This document shows, piece after piece, positions 7,827-16,764 of a stretch of DNA of 33,715 nt; positions within the stretch are counted from its first letter, which is position 1, and every line of letters starts with the position of its first letter. Source of the DNA: an uncultured Hungatella sp. Its GTDB lineage: Bacteria; Bacillota; Clostridia; Lachnospirales; Lachnospiraceae. The translations under genes were made by a program, and so were the position numbers. The notes beneath the pieces were generated by a model, which saw only the letters and a list, made by a program, of their open reading frames with translations, had not been told where the DNA came from and did no database searches. The stretch covers positions 1-33,715 of the forward strand of contig CAMUJH010000046.1 of the NCBI GenBank assembly GCA_947089145.1. The letters are read 5' to 3'.

Positions 7827-8591
7827 TTGTATCAGAATTATGTAAAGCGGATTTTGGATATTTTCATCAGTCTGATTGCTCTGCCGTTCTTTCTCATTAG
7901 CTTTATATTTATTGCGCCTGCAATTTATCTGAATGACCGCGGCACGATATTTTACAGGGCAGAGCGCCGTGGAATCCATGGGACAATCTTTGAAATGTAT
8001 AAGTATCGTTCCATGAAGATGAATGCGCCAGATCTGAGAAACGCAGACAATTCGACGTTTAACAGCTGGGATGACCCAAGGGTTACGAAGGTCGGCCGCT
8101 TCCTCAGAAAGACTTCAATGGATGAAATCCCGCAGATCTTAAATGTCCTTAAAGGCGACATGAGCATTATAGGGCCAAGACCTATTACGATCAATAAACC
8201 GCTTGAAGAATACGATGAGAAGAGAACAATTCGCCTTCAGGTAAAACCTGGAGTGACAGGATCGGTTCAGGCATATTACAGAAATTCCATAGGGCAGGAA
8301 GAGAAACTGCAGCATGATGCAGAATATGCGCAGAATGTAACATTCCTTGGGGATGTGAAAATAATGCTGAAAACAATCCAGACAGTCCTACAGCGAAAGA
8401 ATATTTATATCAAGCAGGAAAATGTTAAGGATGTCCATGAGGTAAACCTGCATGCGCCCGGCAGCGGAAGCACCGCCGCACATGAAAGCCCGGCGGGCGC
8501 ACTTGGCATTCCAGAATGCATGCCGCCTAATGGGCGGCGGACTTTTATAGCAATAAAAATCCCACATAAAAAAGGAGATTCAAAAAAATGA
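7827..8591 (+). CDS. Priming sugar-phosphate transferase (bacterial sugar transferase, PglC/WbaP type)
   Basis: It moves a sugar-1-phosphate from a nucleotide sugar to undecaprenyl phosphate, the first membrane step of repeat-unit assembly. Only one N-terminal membrane segment is present (about residues 8-32), as in the small PglC-like class. Conserved blocks are YRAERRG, FEMYKYRSM, DDPRVTKVGRFLRKTSMDEIPQ and GDMSIIGPRP. The start is TTG 7827, preceded by AAGGGGTAAGG. About 40 C-terminal residues after NIYIKQENVKDVHEVN are rich in Gly, Ala, Pro and Ser and do not look conserved. They span a GC hairpin (8522-8536), so the gene may have been extended at its end. Confidence 0.92.
   Translation: MYQNYVKRILDIFISLIALPFFLISFIFIAPAIYLNDRGTIFYRAERRGIHGTIFEMYKYRSMKMNAPDLRNADNSTFNSWDDPRVTKVGRFLRKTSMDEIPQILNVLKGDMSIIGPRPITINKPLEEYDEKRTIRLQVKPGVTGSVQAYYRNSIGQEEKLQHDAEYAQNVTFLGDVKIMLKTIQTVLQRKNIYIKQENVKDVHEVNLHAPGSGSTAAHESPAGALGIPECMPPNGRRTFIAIKIPHKKGDSKK
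8522..8536 (+). other. GC-rich stem-loop near the end of the priming transferase gene
   Basis: CCGCC and GGCGG can pair around a five-base loop, in a GC-rich patch unlike the surrounding coding sequence. A CTTTTAT stretch follows, so it may act as a weak pause or terminator inside the operon, of the kind LoaP could override. The stem is short. Confidence 0.3.
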
Positions 8592-9814
8592 ACGTCAAAG
8601 GAAAACGGTTACTCATTGTTGGCGCCGGCCGTGGCCAGGTTGGTCTTTATAAGGCAGCAAAGGAAATGGGGATTCATACAATTGCAGGCACTATGCCGGA
8701 TAACAACCCTCCCGGAATTAAGCTGGCTGACGAAGTCTGCTATATGAATATCGCAAAGCCCGATGAGGTGCTGGAAAAGGCAAAGACGCTGAACATTGAT
8801 GGACTTGCAACAAGCTGCCTTGATACAGGTGTCCCGGCAATCGGTAAGGTGTGCGATGCCCTTGGCCTGACCGGGCTTACGGAGAATGCCGCTGTTATGT
8901 GCGGCGACAAGCTTAAGATGAAGAAAGCGTTCATGGAACATGGAGTCAGCACGGCTCAGTTTGTGGAAATCCACACCCAGGATGAACTGGAGGCTGCACT
9001 GGAGACGCTGAAGCTGCCGGTTATTATCAAAGCGACAGATCTCCAGGGCAGCAATGGTATTTACATTGCAGAGACTCATGAGGCAGCTGTTGAAGGCTTC
9101 CACGGAGCAATGGATAAGACCCGTCGGGACTACTGCATCGTCGAACAGTACATAGAGGGGTATGAGTTTGGCGCACAGGCATTTGTGTATCAGGGAGAGG
9201 TTCTATTCGTAATGCCTCATGGTGATGAAACTTATATGAGCCATACTGCTGTTCCCGTCGGCCACTATGTACCGTTTGAGGGTGATGAGAATATCCATAA
9301 TCAGGCAGAGGAAGCCGTAAAGAGAGCGATTAAGGCACTTGGACTGAATAACTGCGCAGTCAATGTCGACCTGATTCTGAAGGATGACACGGTGTATGTG
9401 ATCGAGCTTACGGGACGGGTTGGTGCAAACTGCCTGCCGGAGCTCACCCAGATCAATTTTGGCATTGAGTATTACAAAATGATTGCAGCAATGGCCTTGG
9501 GGGAGAATCCGTTGGAGCTGTGGGAACGGCGCAGGGACAAGACTTTGGCCGGATATGCGAAGATGATCCTGGAAACGGAGAAATCCGGGGAATTGGAGAG
9601 CATCGAATATAAGGGAAAGGTTGAAGGCGAAGTACTCGAGGTGACATTCTTTAAACATCCCGGTGACGAGATCCGTATTTTCGGGAATTCCAATGACTGC
9701 GTCGGCCAGATTATTGTACAGGGCGACACAATAAATGCCTGCAAGAAGACCCTGCAGGGTGTTCTGGATCAGATTGAGATGAAATTGAAAAGGGAAAAAC
9801 CTATTGCCCTTTGA
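8588..9814 (+). CDS. ATP-grasp carboxylate-amine ligase, second copy
   Basis: A 408-residue ATP-grasp protein related to, but clearly different from, the one at 6629. It starts with a Rossmann-like RLLIVGAGRGQVGLYKAAKE, has the ATP-binding lid LPVIIKATDLQGSNGIYIA (about 145-165), and the catalytic block AVNVDLILKDDTVYVIELTGRVGANCLPEL (about 258-287) with the Mg-binding glutamate and arginine. GGAG precedes the ATG, which overlaps the previous stop. The final 100 residues resemble the C-terminal domain of carboxylate-amine ligases. It probably forms an amide or peptide bond during repeat-unit modification. Whether both ligases act in series or on different acids is unknown. Confidence 0.87.
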   Translation: MNVKGKRLLIVGAGRGQVGLYKAAKEMGIHTIAGTMPDNNPPGIKLADEVCYMNIAKPDEVLEKAKTLNIDGLATSCLDTGVPAIGKVCDALGLTGLTENAAVMCGDKLKMKKAFMEHGVSTAQFVEIHTQDELEAALETLKLPVIIKATDLQGSNGIYIAETHEAAVEGFHGAMDKTRRDYCIVEQYIEGYEFGAQAFVYQGEVLFVMPHGDETYMSHTAVPVGHYVPFEGDENIHNQAEEAVKRAIKALGLNNCAVNVDLILKDDTVYVIELTGRVGANCLPELTQINFGIEYYKMIAAMALGENPLELWERRRDKTLAGYAKMILETEKSGELESIEYKGKVEGEVLEVTFFKHPGDEIRIFGNSNDCVGQIIVQGDTINACKKTLQGVLDQIEMKLKREKPIAL

Positions 9815-9823
9815 GGTACGGCG

Positions 9824-11068
9824 ATGGTGAAAAAATTGCTGGTTTTGGCCAATGAGTTTCCCTACGGAGCCTGGGAGCCTTATATGGAGACAGAGGAGGG
9901 GTATTATTCTGCGTTTGATAAAGTGTGGATCGCCTCACTTCAGCTGAGGAAAGAGCATGCCAAAACAAAAAGAGAGCTGAAAAGCGATGCGGCAGTCATT
10001 CCCGTTCCATACATGTCCAGACTGTTTTATTTTGCTAACAGTTTTTCTGTGCTTGGAGACAGAGAGCTTTATAGGGAAATTTCGGAGCTAAAAAAAAGCG
10101 GACGTTTGTCCTTGGCACGCATTGTTGATCTCTTTGTCTTTCTGAGCAGAGCCCACCATGAGGCCCGAGTGATTGATCGTGCATTAAGAGATGAGGATAA
10201 GGACAATCTGCTGCTTTATTCATATCGCTTTGAGTTTCAACCGTATATTGCGGTTTTGCTGAAGAAAAAATGGAGGAAATCACCGTATATTGTGTCCCGC
10301 GCCCATGGGTATGACATTTATGAGGGACAGCATGCAAATGACTACATTCCGCTCAGGAAAGTTATTCTGGATAACATTGATTATGTCTTTCCATGTTCAG
10401 AGCACGGCGCTAGATATATAGAGGAAAAATACGGCGACGTTAAGGCTAATGTGGAGTGCAGATATCTGGGGACGGTTGATCACAGAGAGCGGTTGGCTCC
10501 CTCTGGAATGAATCCTTTGAAAATCGTGTCCTGCTCAAATGTGGTTAAAGTTAAACGGTTGGAGAAAATTGTAAATGCCCTGTCCTTGATGGATGATGTC
10601 GAGATAGAATGGACACATTATGGGGATGGACCATTGCTGGCGGAAGTGAGGCGGATGGCGGCAGAAAAGCTTGGGAAAAACATAAGAGCTAATTTTCCAG
10701 GCAGTGTTGCCAACACAGAACTGCTAAAGATCTACGGTTCAACTGACTGCCATATCTTTTTAAACGTCAGTTTATCAGAAGGTTTGCCAGTATCTATTAT
10801 GGAGGCCATGTCCTTTGGCATTCCCTGCATTGCTACCGATGTAGGCGGAACAAGAGAGCTTGTAAATGATGAAAACGGGTATTTGCTGGAGGCGGATGCC
10901 GATGACGCAAAGATAGCTGATGCTGTACGCTGCGTTTCTCAGATGGGCATAGATGAGTATCAGGCGTTGAGAGAAGGAGCGCGTAAATCATGGAACAACA
11001 AATTCAATGCAGAGATAAACTATTCAGAATTTCTTGAATTATTAAGCGGGCTTTTAACAGGAATGTAA
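9824..11068 (+). CDS. Glycosyltransferase family 4 protein
   Basis: The 414-residue product has a GT-B fold of the GT4 type. The C-terminal donor-binding half shows KIVSCSNVVKVKRLEKIVNAL, HYGDGP and the signature EGLPVSIMEAMSFGIPC followed by GGTRELV, which includes the conserved E-x7-E pair. The N-terminal acceptor half starts LLVLANEFPYG. It should add one sugar to the undecaprenyl-linked acceptor on the inner membrane face. It starts 9 bp after the preceding gene. Donor and linkage are not predictable. Confidence 0.9.
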   Translation: MVKKLLVLANEFPYGAWEPYMETEEGYYSAFDKVWIASLQLRKEHAKTKRELKSDAAVIPVPYMSRLFYFANSFSVLGDRELYREISELKKSGRLSLARIVDLFVFLSRAHHEARVIDRALRDEDKDNLLLYSYRFEFQPYIAVLLKKKWRKSPYIVSRAHGYDIYEGQHANDYIPLRKVILDNIDYVFPCSEHGARYIEEKYGDVKANVECRYLGTVDHRERLAPSGMNPLKIVSCSNVVKVKRLEKIVNALSLMDDVEIEWTHYGDGPLLAEVRRMAAEKLGKNIRANFPGSVANTELLKIYGSTDCHIFLNVSLSEGLPVSIMEAMSFGIPCIATDVGGTRELVNDENGYLLEADADDAKIADAVRCVSQMGIDEYQALREGARKSWNNKFNAEINYSEFLELLSGLLTGM

Positions 11069-11116
11069 GTTCACGATAATGATGGCACAGAGAGATACGC
11101 CGGGGAGAGTTGATAA

Positions 11117-12541
11117 ATGAGAGTAAGATTAACCAAGATGAATATCTTTGGAGCGATTGTTATATTAGTTCTGTTGATAGCTGGTCTTATTTTAGGAGCG
11201 AATCCTTTGTATTGTCTTGCTCTAATAGCGAACTTGCTTCTCCTTCTGTATTCATACGACAGGATAGAAAATAGAAGCTTGCTGTTCACCTTTGGGGTAG
11301 CATATTTTACTTTTCTGCTGGGAAGAGAATTTTTAGAAGTTTATTTTCAGTACAGGATAGAAAATTACAGTGCAAATATCAACAATCATACGTATTTATG
11401 CCTGATTTTGGGAACTCTTGGGGTATGGATTACATATGCAGTATTTGAACGCAGATCAAATAATAGGAAAATAGAAAGCAAACAAAACTCAATTGTTTTG
11501 GATGACCCATTGGGAATCAGGGTGAGAAAGATAAGCAAGTGGCTGTTTTTTGCATCCATGCCATTCGGATTAATCACGAGATTCGCAATAGCATGGTTTG
11601 TGCGAAGGGCCAGTTACACAGAGTATTATATTGACTTTGTTAACGTCTTATATGGCGGGAACGCTGTTCTGTACATTGTCGGCAGACTTGAGAATGTTAT
11701 GCCGGTTGCATTAGGGATTTTTTTCTCGACACTTCCGTCTAAAAGAGAATCAAAGCCAGTTATGCTGACGTATTTTTTATATTGCGTTATCTCCTTGGGT
11801 GCAGGCAACAGAGGCACTTTTGTTCTTGGCGTATTGTATTTGTTTGTTTTTATAGTGCATATGCAGGGGAAAAGACCAGAGGAACAATGGTTTGAAAAAA
11901 AGATGATGATCTATGCCATAATCTTAATTCCTATTATTGCAGTTGCTGGCTCTCTATATAATCTAATGCGCTTAAATATGGAGACTGCGGGTATCTCCTT
12001 GCTTGACGCTTTCATAAATTTCTTTTATGACCAGGGAGTTACAATCACTGTAATAAAACATGGATATGAACTTGAGGATATGATACCGAAGCAAGGTCCG
12101 TATTTGCTTGAGTTCCTTCATTCAGGAACTCTGGCAAGATTATTAGGCATTCCTGTGTATCATGGCAACACAGTAGAACATGCTTTATATGGCGGCAGTT
12201 TTACGCATTCGCTAGCCTATACAGTTATGATGTCAGGTTATTTAGCTGGCAGAGGAACAGGGACATCTTATATAGCTGAATTGTATTACGATTTAGGATA
12301 TCCAGGCGTGTTTTTTGGAAGCGCTGTATATGGCTGGCTTTTTAGCAAAATACAGAATAGCAGGGCAAACAAGTTATTTGTAAGATCATTGATATTTGTT
12401 TTGGTTACGCAATTTCTATGGGCGCCCAGGGGCAGTTATACCGCATTTATTTCCTTTCTGTCTGCACCAACCACTATTGCGTCATACATCCTGATATGGG
12501 GATTGGCAAAACTCATTCAGTCAAAGTATAGAAACAGCTGA
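11117..12541 (+). CDS. Wzy-type polysaccharide polymerase (multi-spanning membrane protein)
   Basis: This 474-residue protein has about ten or more hydrophobic segments, beginning with IFGAIVILVLLIAGLIL, and a large loop in the second half. It carries GAGNRGTFVLG and GTGTSYIAELYYDLGYPGVF, features of O-antigen/capsule polymerases. Such proteins join exported repeat units on the outer face of the membrane. GGGGAGAG (11102-11109) precedes ATG 11117. The gene is more AT-rich than those upstream, which is usual for serotype-specific polymerases and suggests exchange. Polymerase function follows from topology and its place beside a flippase rather than from a catalytic motif. Confidence 0.82.
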   Translation: MRVRLTKMNIFGAIVILVLLIAGLILGANPLYCLALIANLLLLLYSYDRIENRSLLFTFGVAYFTFLLGREFLEVYFQYRIENYSANINNHTYLCLILGTLGVWITYAVFERRSNNRKIESKQNSIVLDDPLGIRVRKISKWLFFASMPFGLITRFAIAWFVRRASYTEYYIDFVNVLYGGNAVLYIVGRLENVMPVALGIFFSTLPSKRESKPVMLTYFLYCVISLGAGNRGTFVLGVLYLFVFIVHMQGKRPEEQWFEKKMMIYAIILIPIIAVAGSLYNLMRLNMETAGISLLDAFINFFYDQGVTITVIKHGYELEDMIPKQGPYLLEFLHSGTLARLLGIPVYHGNTVEHALYGGSFTHSLAYTVMMSGYLAGRGTGTSYIAELYYDLGYPGVFFGSAVYGWLFSKIQNSRANKLFVRSLIFVLVTQFLWAPRGSYTAFISFLSAPTTIASYILIWGLAKLIQSKYRNS

Positions 12542-12554
12542 GGAGGGAATGGCA

Positions 12555-13550
12555 GTGTACAAGATTGTTTTTTCGATTCCGGTACATGAGTCACCAGAGT
12601 CAGTAATAGATCAAATCGTAAACTACAACACTTTTAACGATAATTGTGCAATTGTTTTGCACATGAGCAAGACGTTTTCATATAAAGACAGCTCCTATAC
12701 AGAAGATTCTTTCATGTCGGCTCTTGACAGTTTTGGGAATGTATTTATTAATCCTAATCATTTAAGGACGGGATATGCGGACATTATCCAAACGCATATG
12801 TCGAATTTTCAACATGCCTGCAATGTAACTGATTTTGAGTATTTCTCTATTGGAGCCAGTAACGACTTGTTTGTAAGAAAAGGGCTCTATGAATTTATAT
12901 CGGACTATGATGCTGGCTTTAGCAGGAAGCACAAGTATACTGATAAAGAGTGGATGTGGAATCCTCAACTGACCACAGATCACGTTATTGACAGTCTCCT
13001 TGAGAAGTATCAGACGATCCCAGCGAATGTGATTATTTGCCAAATAGAAGGCTGCTTTTACAAGAAGGATCTGTTTTCAAAAATAATTGATGATATAAAC
13101 GAGTTCTATGACTTTGAAGATTACGATTTCAAAGGAAAAGACAGGGACAAGGTATATCCAAGAGAGGAAGTATATTTTAGCACGGTTGCGGAAATAATGT
13201 CGAAGTCATATAAAATCTACTATGACAGTTATGCCTATGTGGCGTTTGAGATTCGCATTTCACACATTCCGCTTGTGTCATCTATCAGGAAATATGCGGC
13301 TAAAGATAGTCATATTTTTAACGTTAAACGGTTTAACAGAAAATTGAATGACCCATTCCGGGCTTACGTCAGAGATAACATAGGGCATTACTATGACCAG
13401 GTCAGACAGTACAATCCGGGGACGAAGAAATGTAATTATATCCACCTGTATGCATGGAACGCATGTGTTTATCTTAATAATACGGCTATTGCATATACAA
13501 TGAGACGGGCAGGGCGGAAAATACTAAGACTCGATAAAAAAGGAAGATGA
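12555..13550 (+). CDS. Putative glycosyltransferase, possibly GT14-like
   Basis: A 331-residue soluble protein. The N-terminus KIVFSIPVHESPESVIDQI and the later NPNHLRTGYADIIQTHMSNF recall core-2/I-branching-type (GT14-like) glycosyltransferases, but I see no decisive catalytic motif. FSIGASNDLFVRKG could be the acceptor or donor pocket. I prefer the GTG start at 12555 because GAGGAGG lies 8 nt upstream; the ATG at 12549 is only 2 nt from that site. It sits between polymerase and flippase genes, where serotype-specific transferases are common. A polysaccharide-modifying enzyme of another type is the main alternative. Confidence 0.6.
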   Translation: MYKIVFSIPVHESPESVIDQIVNYNTFNDNCAIVLHMSKTFSYKDSSYTEDSFMSALDSFGNVFINPNHLRTGYADIIQTHMSNFQHACNVTDFEYFSIGASNDLFVRKGLYEFISDYDAGFSRKHKYTDKEWMWNPQLTTDHVIDSLLEKYQTIPANVIICQIEGCFYKKDLFSKIIDDINEFYDFEDYDFKGKDRDKVYPREEVYFSTVAEIMSKSYKIYYDSYAYVAFEIRISHIPLVSSIRKYAAKDSHIFNVKRFNRKLNDPFRAYVRDNIGHYYDQVRQYNPGTKKCNYIHLYAWNACVYLNNTAIAYTMRRAGRKILRLDKKGR

Positions 13551-13552
13551 GA

Positions 13553-15001
13553 ATGTCAAAAGCTAACGCACCATCTTTACAGAAGAATGCCGTTATGAGC
13601 GGCTTGAATATGGGACTGTCTCTTATTTTTCCGCTTATTACACTTCCATATGTTTCACGCGTCCTTGGAGTAGAAAATATCGGGAAATATAATTTCTCTA
13701 ATAACTTTGTCAGTTATTTCATCCTGATCGCCACATTGGGCGTGAATACATATGGTATTAGAGAGTGTGCTAAGGTCAGGGAAGACAGCGATAAAGCCAG
13801 CGCTTTTGTAAGCCAGATATTTTCAATCAATATGGTGACAACATTCGCATCCTATCTTCTTCTGTTCGCCATTCTATTTGGCTTTGAGTCCTTTGCTTCA
13901 TACAGAGGATGCGTCCTGATCTTCAGCAGTACTCTGTTATTTACCGGACTGGGTGTTGAGTGGGTTTATAAGGCATATGAGCAGTTCACATATATTACTG
14001 TAAGAAATGCGGTTTTTAAGTTAGCTGCATTAGGCCTGCTGTTTATACTTGTACACGATGAAGGAGACTATTTAAAATATGCGGCGGTGACAGTATTTGC
14101 AACCTGCGGGTCTTCTTTATTAAACTTCATACACAGTAGAAAGTTTTGCAGGATTCGAATTACCCGGCATATAGACTGGTCTGTCCACATGAGGCCGTTG
14201 ATTATTTTGTCGGCGTCGGCAATTGCCGTTCACATTTACAACAGTTCTGATACGCTCATGTTGGGACTGATAACAAATGAATACTATGTGGGACTTTATG
14301 CAATATCTTCTAAAATCTATTTGATGGCGAAGAGCATTCTATTGGCTTTGTTATCAGTTGCGATTCCGCGACTGTCGATCATGATTTCTGATAGGAAGCG
14401 ATTTGGAGTACTTGTTGGCAAGATAGCAGACGTGATGAACTTTTTTGCGCTGCCTCTGGTAATCGGAATTTTCCTTATTTCGGATGAAATCGTATGTATT
14501 CTTGCCGGACAGGATTATTTAGGTGCATCCCCATCACTTAAAATTCTCAGCATTGCCATTATATGCAGCATGTACGCCTGGATTTCCAGCGAATGCGTCT
14601 TGATTCCCGCAGGGAGGGAAAAAGAATCATTTATTAGCACGGGAATTGCGGCCTGTATTAATATAGGGCTCAATTTCGTGCTTATACCGCTGTGGAATGT
14701 CAATGCTGCTGCTGTCACGACGGTCATTGCTGAAGGTTTTGTGATGGTGTTCTGTACTTTGAAAACCAAAGGTATAGTTAATGTAAAATTCTTTCATAAA
14801 GAAACCGGGAAGGCACTGATGGGATGCATAGGTATAGGAGTGGTGTGCGTCCTTTCAAAATATTACATAAGTAATCTGTTTATTAGAACTGGTGTAGCAG
14901 TGATTGGATCGGGTTTTGCCTATGCAGTTATTTGTTTTAGCTTAAAGAATAAGATGGCACTGATGATAAAAAATAAAGCACTTGTGATGTTTAGAAGATG
15001 A
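13553..15001 (+). CDS. Wzx-type oligosaccharide flippase
   Basis: The 482-residue product has roughly 12-14 membrane segments and the family-typical N-terminus: LQKNAVMSGLNMGLSLIFPL, then ITLPYVSRVLGVENIGKYNFS. Polysaccharide flippases of the MOP superfamily move undecaprenyl-linked repeat units across the membrane. ATG 13553 is chosen since AAGGAAG (13540-13546) sits directly against the alternative ATG 13547 and 6-7 nt from this one. With the Wzy-type polymerase it defines a Wzx/Wzy-dependent pathway. No Wzz/Wzc-type chain-length regulator is in the window. Confidence 0.9.
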   Translation: MSKANAPSLQKNAVMSGLNMGLSLIFPLITLPYVSRVLGVENIGKYNFSNNFVSYFILIATLGVNTYGIRECAKVREDSDKASAFVSQIFSINMVTTFASYLLLFAILFGFESFASYRGCVLIFSSTLLFTGLGVEWVYKAYEQFTYITVRNAVFKLAALGLLFILVHDEGDYLKYAAVTVFATCGSSLLNFIHSRKFCRIRITRHIDWSVHMRPLIILSASAIAVHIYNSSDTLMLGLITNEYYVGLYAISSKIYLMAKSILLALLSVAIPRLSIMISDRKRFGVLVGKIADVMNFFALPLVIGIFLISDEIVCILAGQDYLGASPSLKILSIAIICSMYAWISSECVLIPAGREKESFISTGIAACINIGLNFVLIPLWNVNAAAVTTVIAEGFVMVFCTLKTKGIVNVKFFHKETGKALMGCIGIGVVCVLSKYYISNLFIRTGVAVIGSGFAYAVICFSLKNKMALMIKNKALVMFRR

Positions 15002-15015
15002 AATGGGGGGATGAT

Positions 15016-15093
15016 ATGGGCTGTCATCTGATTATGCCAATGGATGGAGCGGGATCTCATTTTTACAAAAACGGATACATGTAACCGAAAGCC
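15016..15093 (+). pseudogene. 5' remnant of a sugar nucleotidyltransferase gene
   Basis: An ATG after a run of six G encodes LIMPMDGAGSHFYKNGYM and then meets TAA at 15082-15084; reading on in the same frame gives Pro-Lys-Ala and a second stop. This is the start of the nucleotidyltransferase signature (M-x-G-x-G-S-R-F ... G-Y-x-x-P-K-P), with the conserved arginine changed to histidine, a glycine changed to aspartate and a stop just before Pro-Lys. A similar intact signature occurs in the C-terminal half of the gene at 16764. It is best read as the leftover of a lost or replaced gene. Confidence 0.6.
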
Positions 15094-15126
15094 TGATTTC
15101 AGATAAATATTGTGGAGGATTTGCAC

Positions 15127-16764
15127 ATGAGAGAAATCATAATACCATCGGCAGTACTTGTGCCAAGGGAACTGCAAAGGTTAGGTGAGCTGCCGCCTAT
15201 CATATACCCTGTCAATGAAAAAATTGTTTTTGATTTTTTATACAAACAGTACAAAGATGTGGAAGGTTCCATATGCATAACGTGTTATGAAGCTGCAGAT
15301 AAGGTCCATCGGAGATTGGATCGGTACTGCAATGATAGAGTTCGGATTGTGGAATTGGAGAAACTGAAAGATCTGGGGCATACCATATATGAGTCGATTG
15401 GCGATAAGGATATCCCCATCATCATCAATTTCGCTGATACAATTGTCATGGCGGATATTTTTAATCAGAATACAGACTCATTTTATTACCACGAAGATTA
15501 CGTAAATGATCAATGGACTTATTTTGATGATGACAAGGGGACTATATGCAGGATAATTGACAAAAAATCTGTTTTTTCAAATGAAAAAAAGCGGCTATTC
15601 ATAGGAGTATTCCAATTGATGCATTCCGGCGACTTTAAAGATTGCCTTCGAGACGCATTCAACAGGACAGATGAGGAAATCAGTTCATTTTATACTGCGT
15701 TAAAGCTATACAGCAAACGCCACCCAATGAAGCCCATTTATACAGATAACTGGTTTGATATTGGACATCTTGACAGATACTATGGTTCTTCATTGGCTGT
15801 AAAGGCAAGGGAATTCAATCATATCCAAATAGATAAAGAGCGCGGAATATTGAAAAAAACAAGCGCTGACAAGGAAAAATTCATTGGGGAAATCTTGTGG
15901 TACTTAAAGCTGCCTCATGATATTGAATATGTAAGGCCCAGAATATTCCAATACTCTACAGATTACGGTTCGCCATATGTTGAAATGGAATACTATGCAT
16001 ATCATACGGTGCATGAACTGTTCCTTTACAGCGACTTGTCCATAAGCCAGTGGCAGAATATATTTATGAGGATCAAATTTATCTGTGCTGACTTCTCAAG
16101 ATATAAAGTAAAAGATATGCATATAAAGAAAGCATTGGAGGAAATGTACTGTAAAAAAACAAAAGCAAGGCTGTATGACTTGAAGGGGAATGGGCCGTTT
16201 ACAGATTATTTTTCATTACCGTTTGTTGTGAACGGAGTAAAGTATATGCCTCTGGAAAAGATAATTGTAATATTGGAGTCCATGATAACGCAGTCTTTGT
16301 ACGACGTAGAGGAATTCTGCATTATCCATGGGGATTTATGTTTTGCAAATATCTTAGTGGATTCAAATTATAATTTTATAAAAGTGATAGATCCCCGTGG
16401 AAAATTCGGACATTTCGATATCTATGGTGATCAGAGATATGAAATAGCAAAACTATTCCATAGCATTGATGGAAAATACGATTTCATCATTAAGGATCTA
16501 TTTGATTTAAATGTAGACATGAGGAATATGGAGATAGAGTACAAAGTCCAAGACCGGATAATGGGGTTTGATTTATTTGATGTCTTCATGTCTGTTTTTG
16601 AAGACATAATTGGATGCACCAAAGAGAAAATTGAGCTAATTGAGGCTCTGCTGTTTTTAAGCATGATACCATTACATAAGGAAAGTCTGCAACATCAGTT
16701 TGCAATGCTTGCGACGGGGATAACAATCCTCGATAGGATCGCCGATATAAGGGATGATTTTTAA
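15127..16764 (+). CDS. Nucleotidyltransferase-like / aminoglycoside-phosphotransferase-like kinase fusion
   Basis: This 545-residue protein has two parts. Residues 1 to about 240 resemble a sugar-nucleotide transferase fold (IIIPSAVLVPRELQRLG, PPIIYPVNEKIVFDFL, NWFDIGHLDRYY) but lack the canonical GxGxR loop, so this half may be degenerate. The C-terminal half is kinase-like: HGDLCFAN at 401-408 supplies the catalytic aspartate D403 and metal-binding N408, and D422 in VIDPRG acts like the second metal aspartate. Such proteins likely phosphorylate a small alcohol, sugar or amine. GGAGG (15114-15118) lies 8 nt before ATG 15127; GTG 15112 is rejected. It overlaps the next gene by one base, and the two may form one activation pathway. 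Confidence 0.7.
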   Translation: MREIIIPSAVLVPRELQRLGELPPIIYPVNEKIVFDFLYKQYKDVEGSICITCYEAADKVHRRLDRYCNDRVRIVELEKLKDLGHTIYESIGDKDIPIIINFADTIVMADIFNQNTDSFYYHEDYVNDQWTYFDDDKGTICRIIDKKSVFSNEKKRLFIGVFQLMHSGDFKDCLRDAFNRTDEEISSFYTALKLYSKRHPMKPIYTDNWFDIGHLDRYYGSSLAVKAREFNHIQIDKERGILKKTSADKEKFIGEILWYLKLPHDIEYVRPRIFQYSTDYGSPYVEMEYYAYHTVHELFLYSDLSISQWQNIFMRIKFICADFSRYKVKDMHIKKALEEMYCKKTKARLYDLKGNGPFTDYFSLPFVVNGVKYMPLEKIIVILESMITQSLYDVEEFCIIHGDLCFANILVDSNYNFIKVIDPRGKFGHFDIYGDQRYEIAKLFHSIDGKYDFIIKDLFDLNVDMRNMEIEYKVQDRIMGFDLFDVFMSVFEDIIGCTKEKIELIEALLFLSMIPLHKESLQHQFAMLATGITILDRIADIRDDF

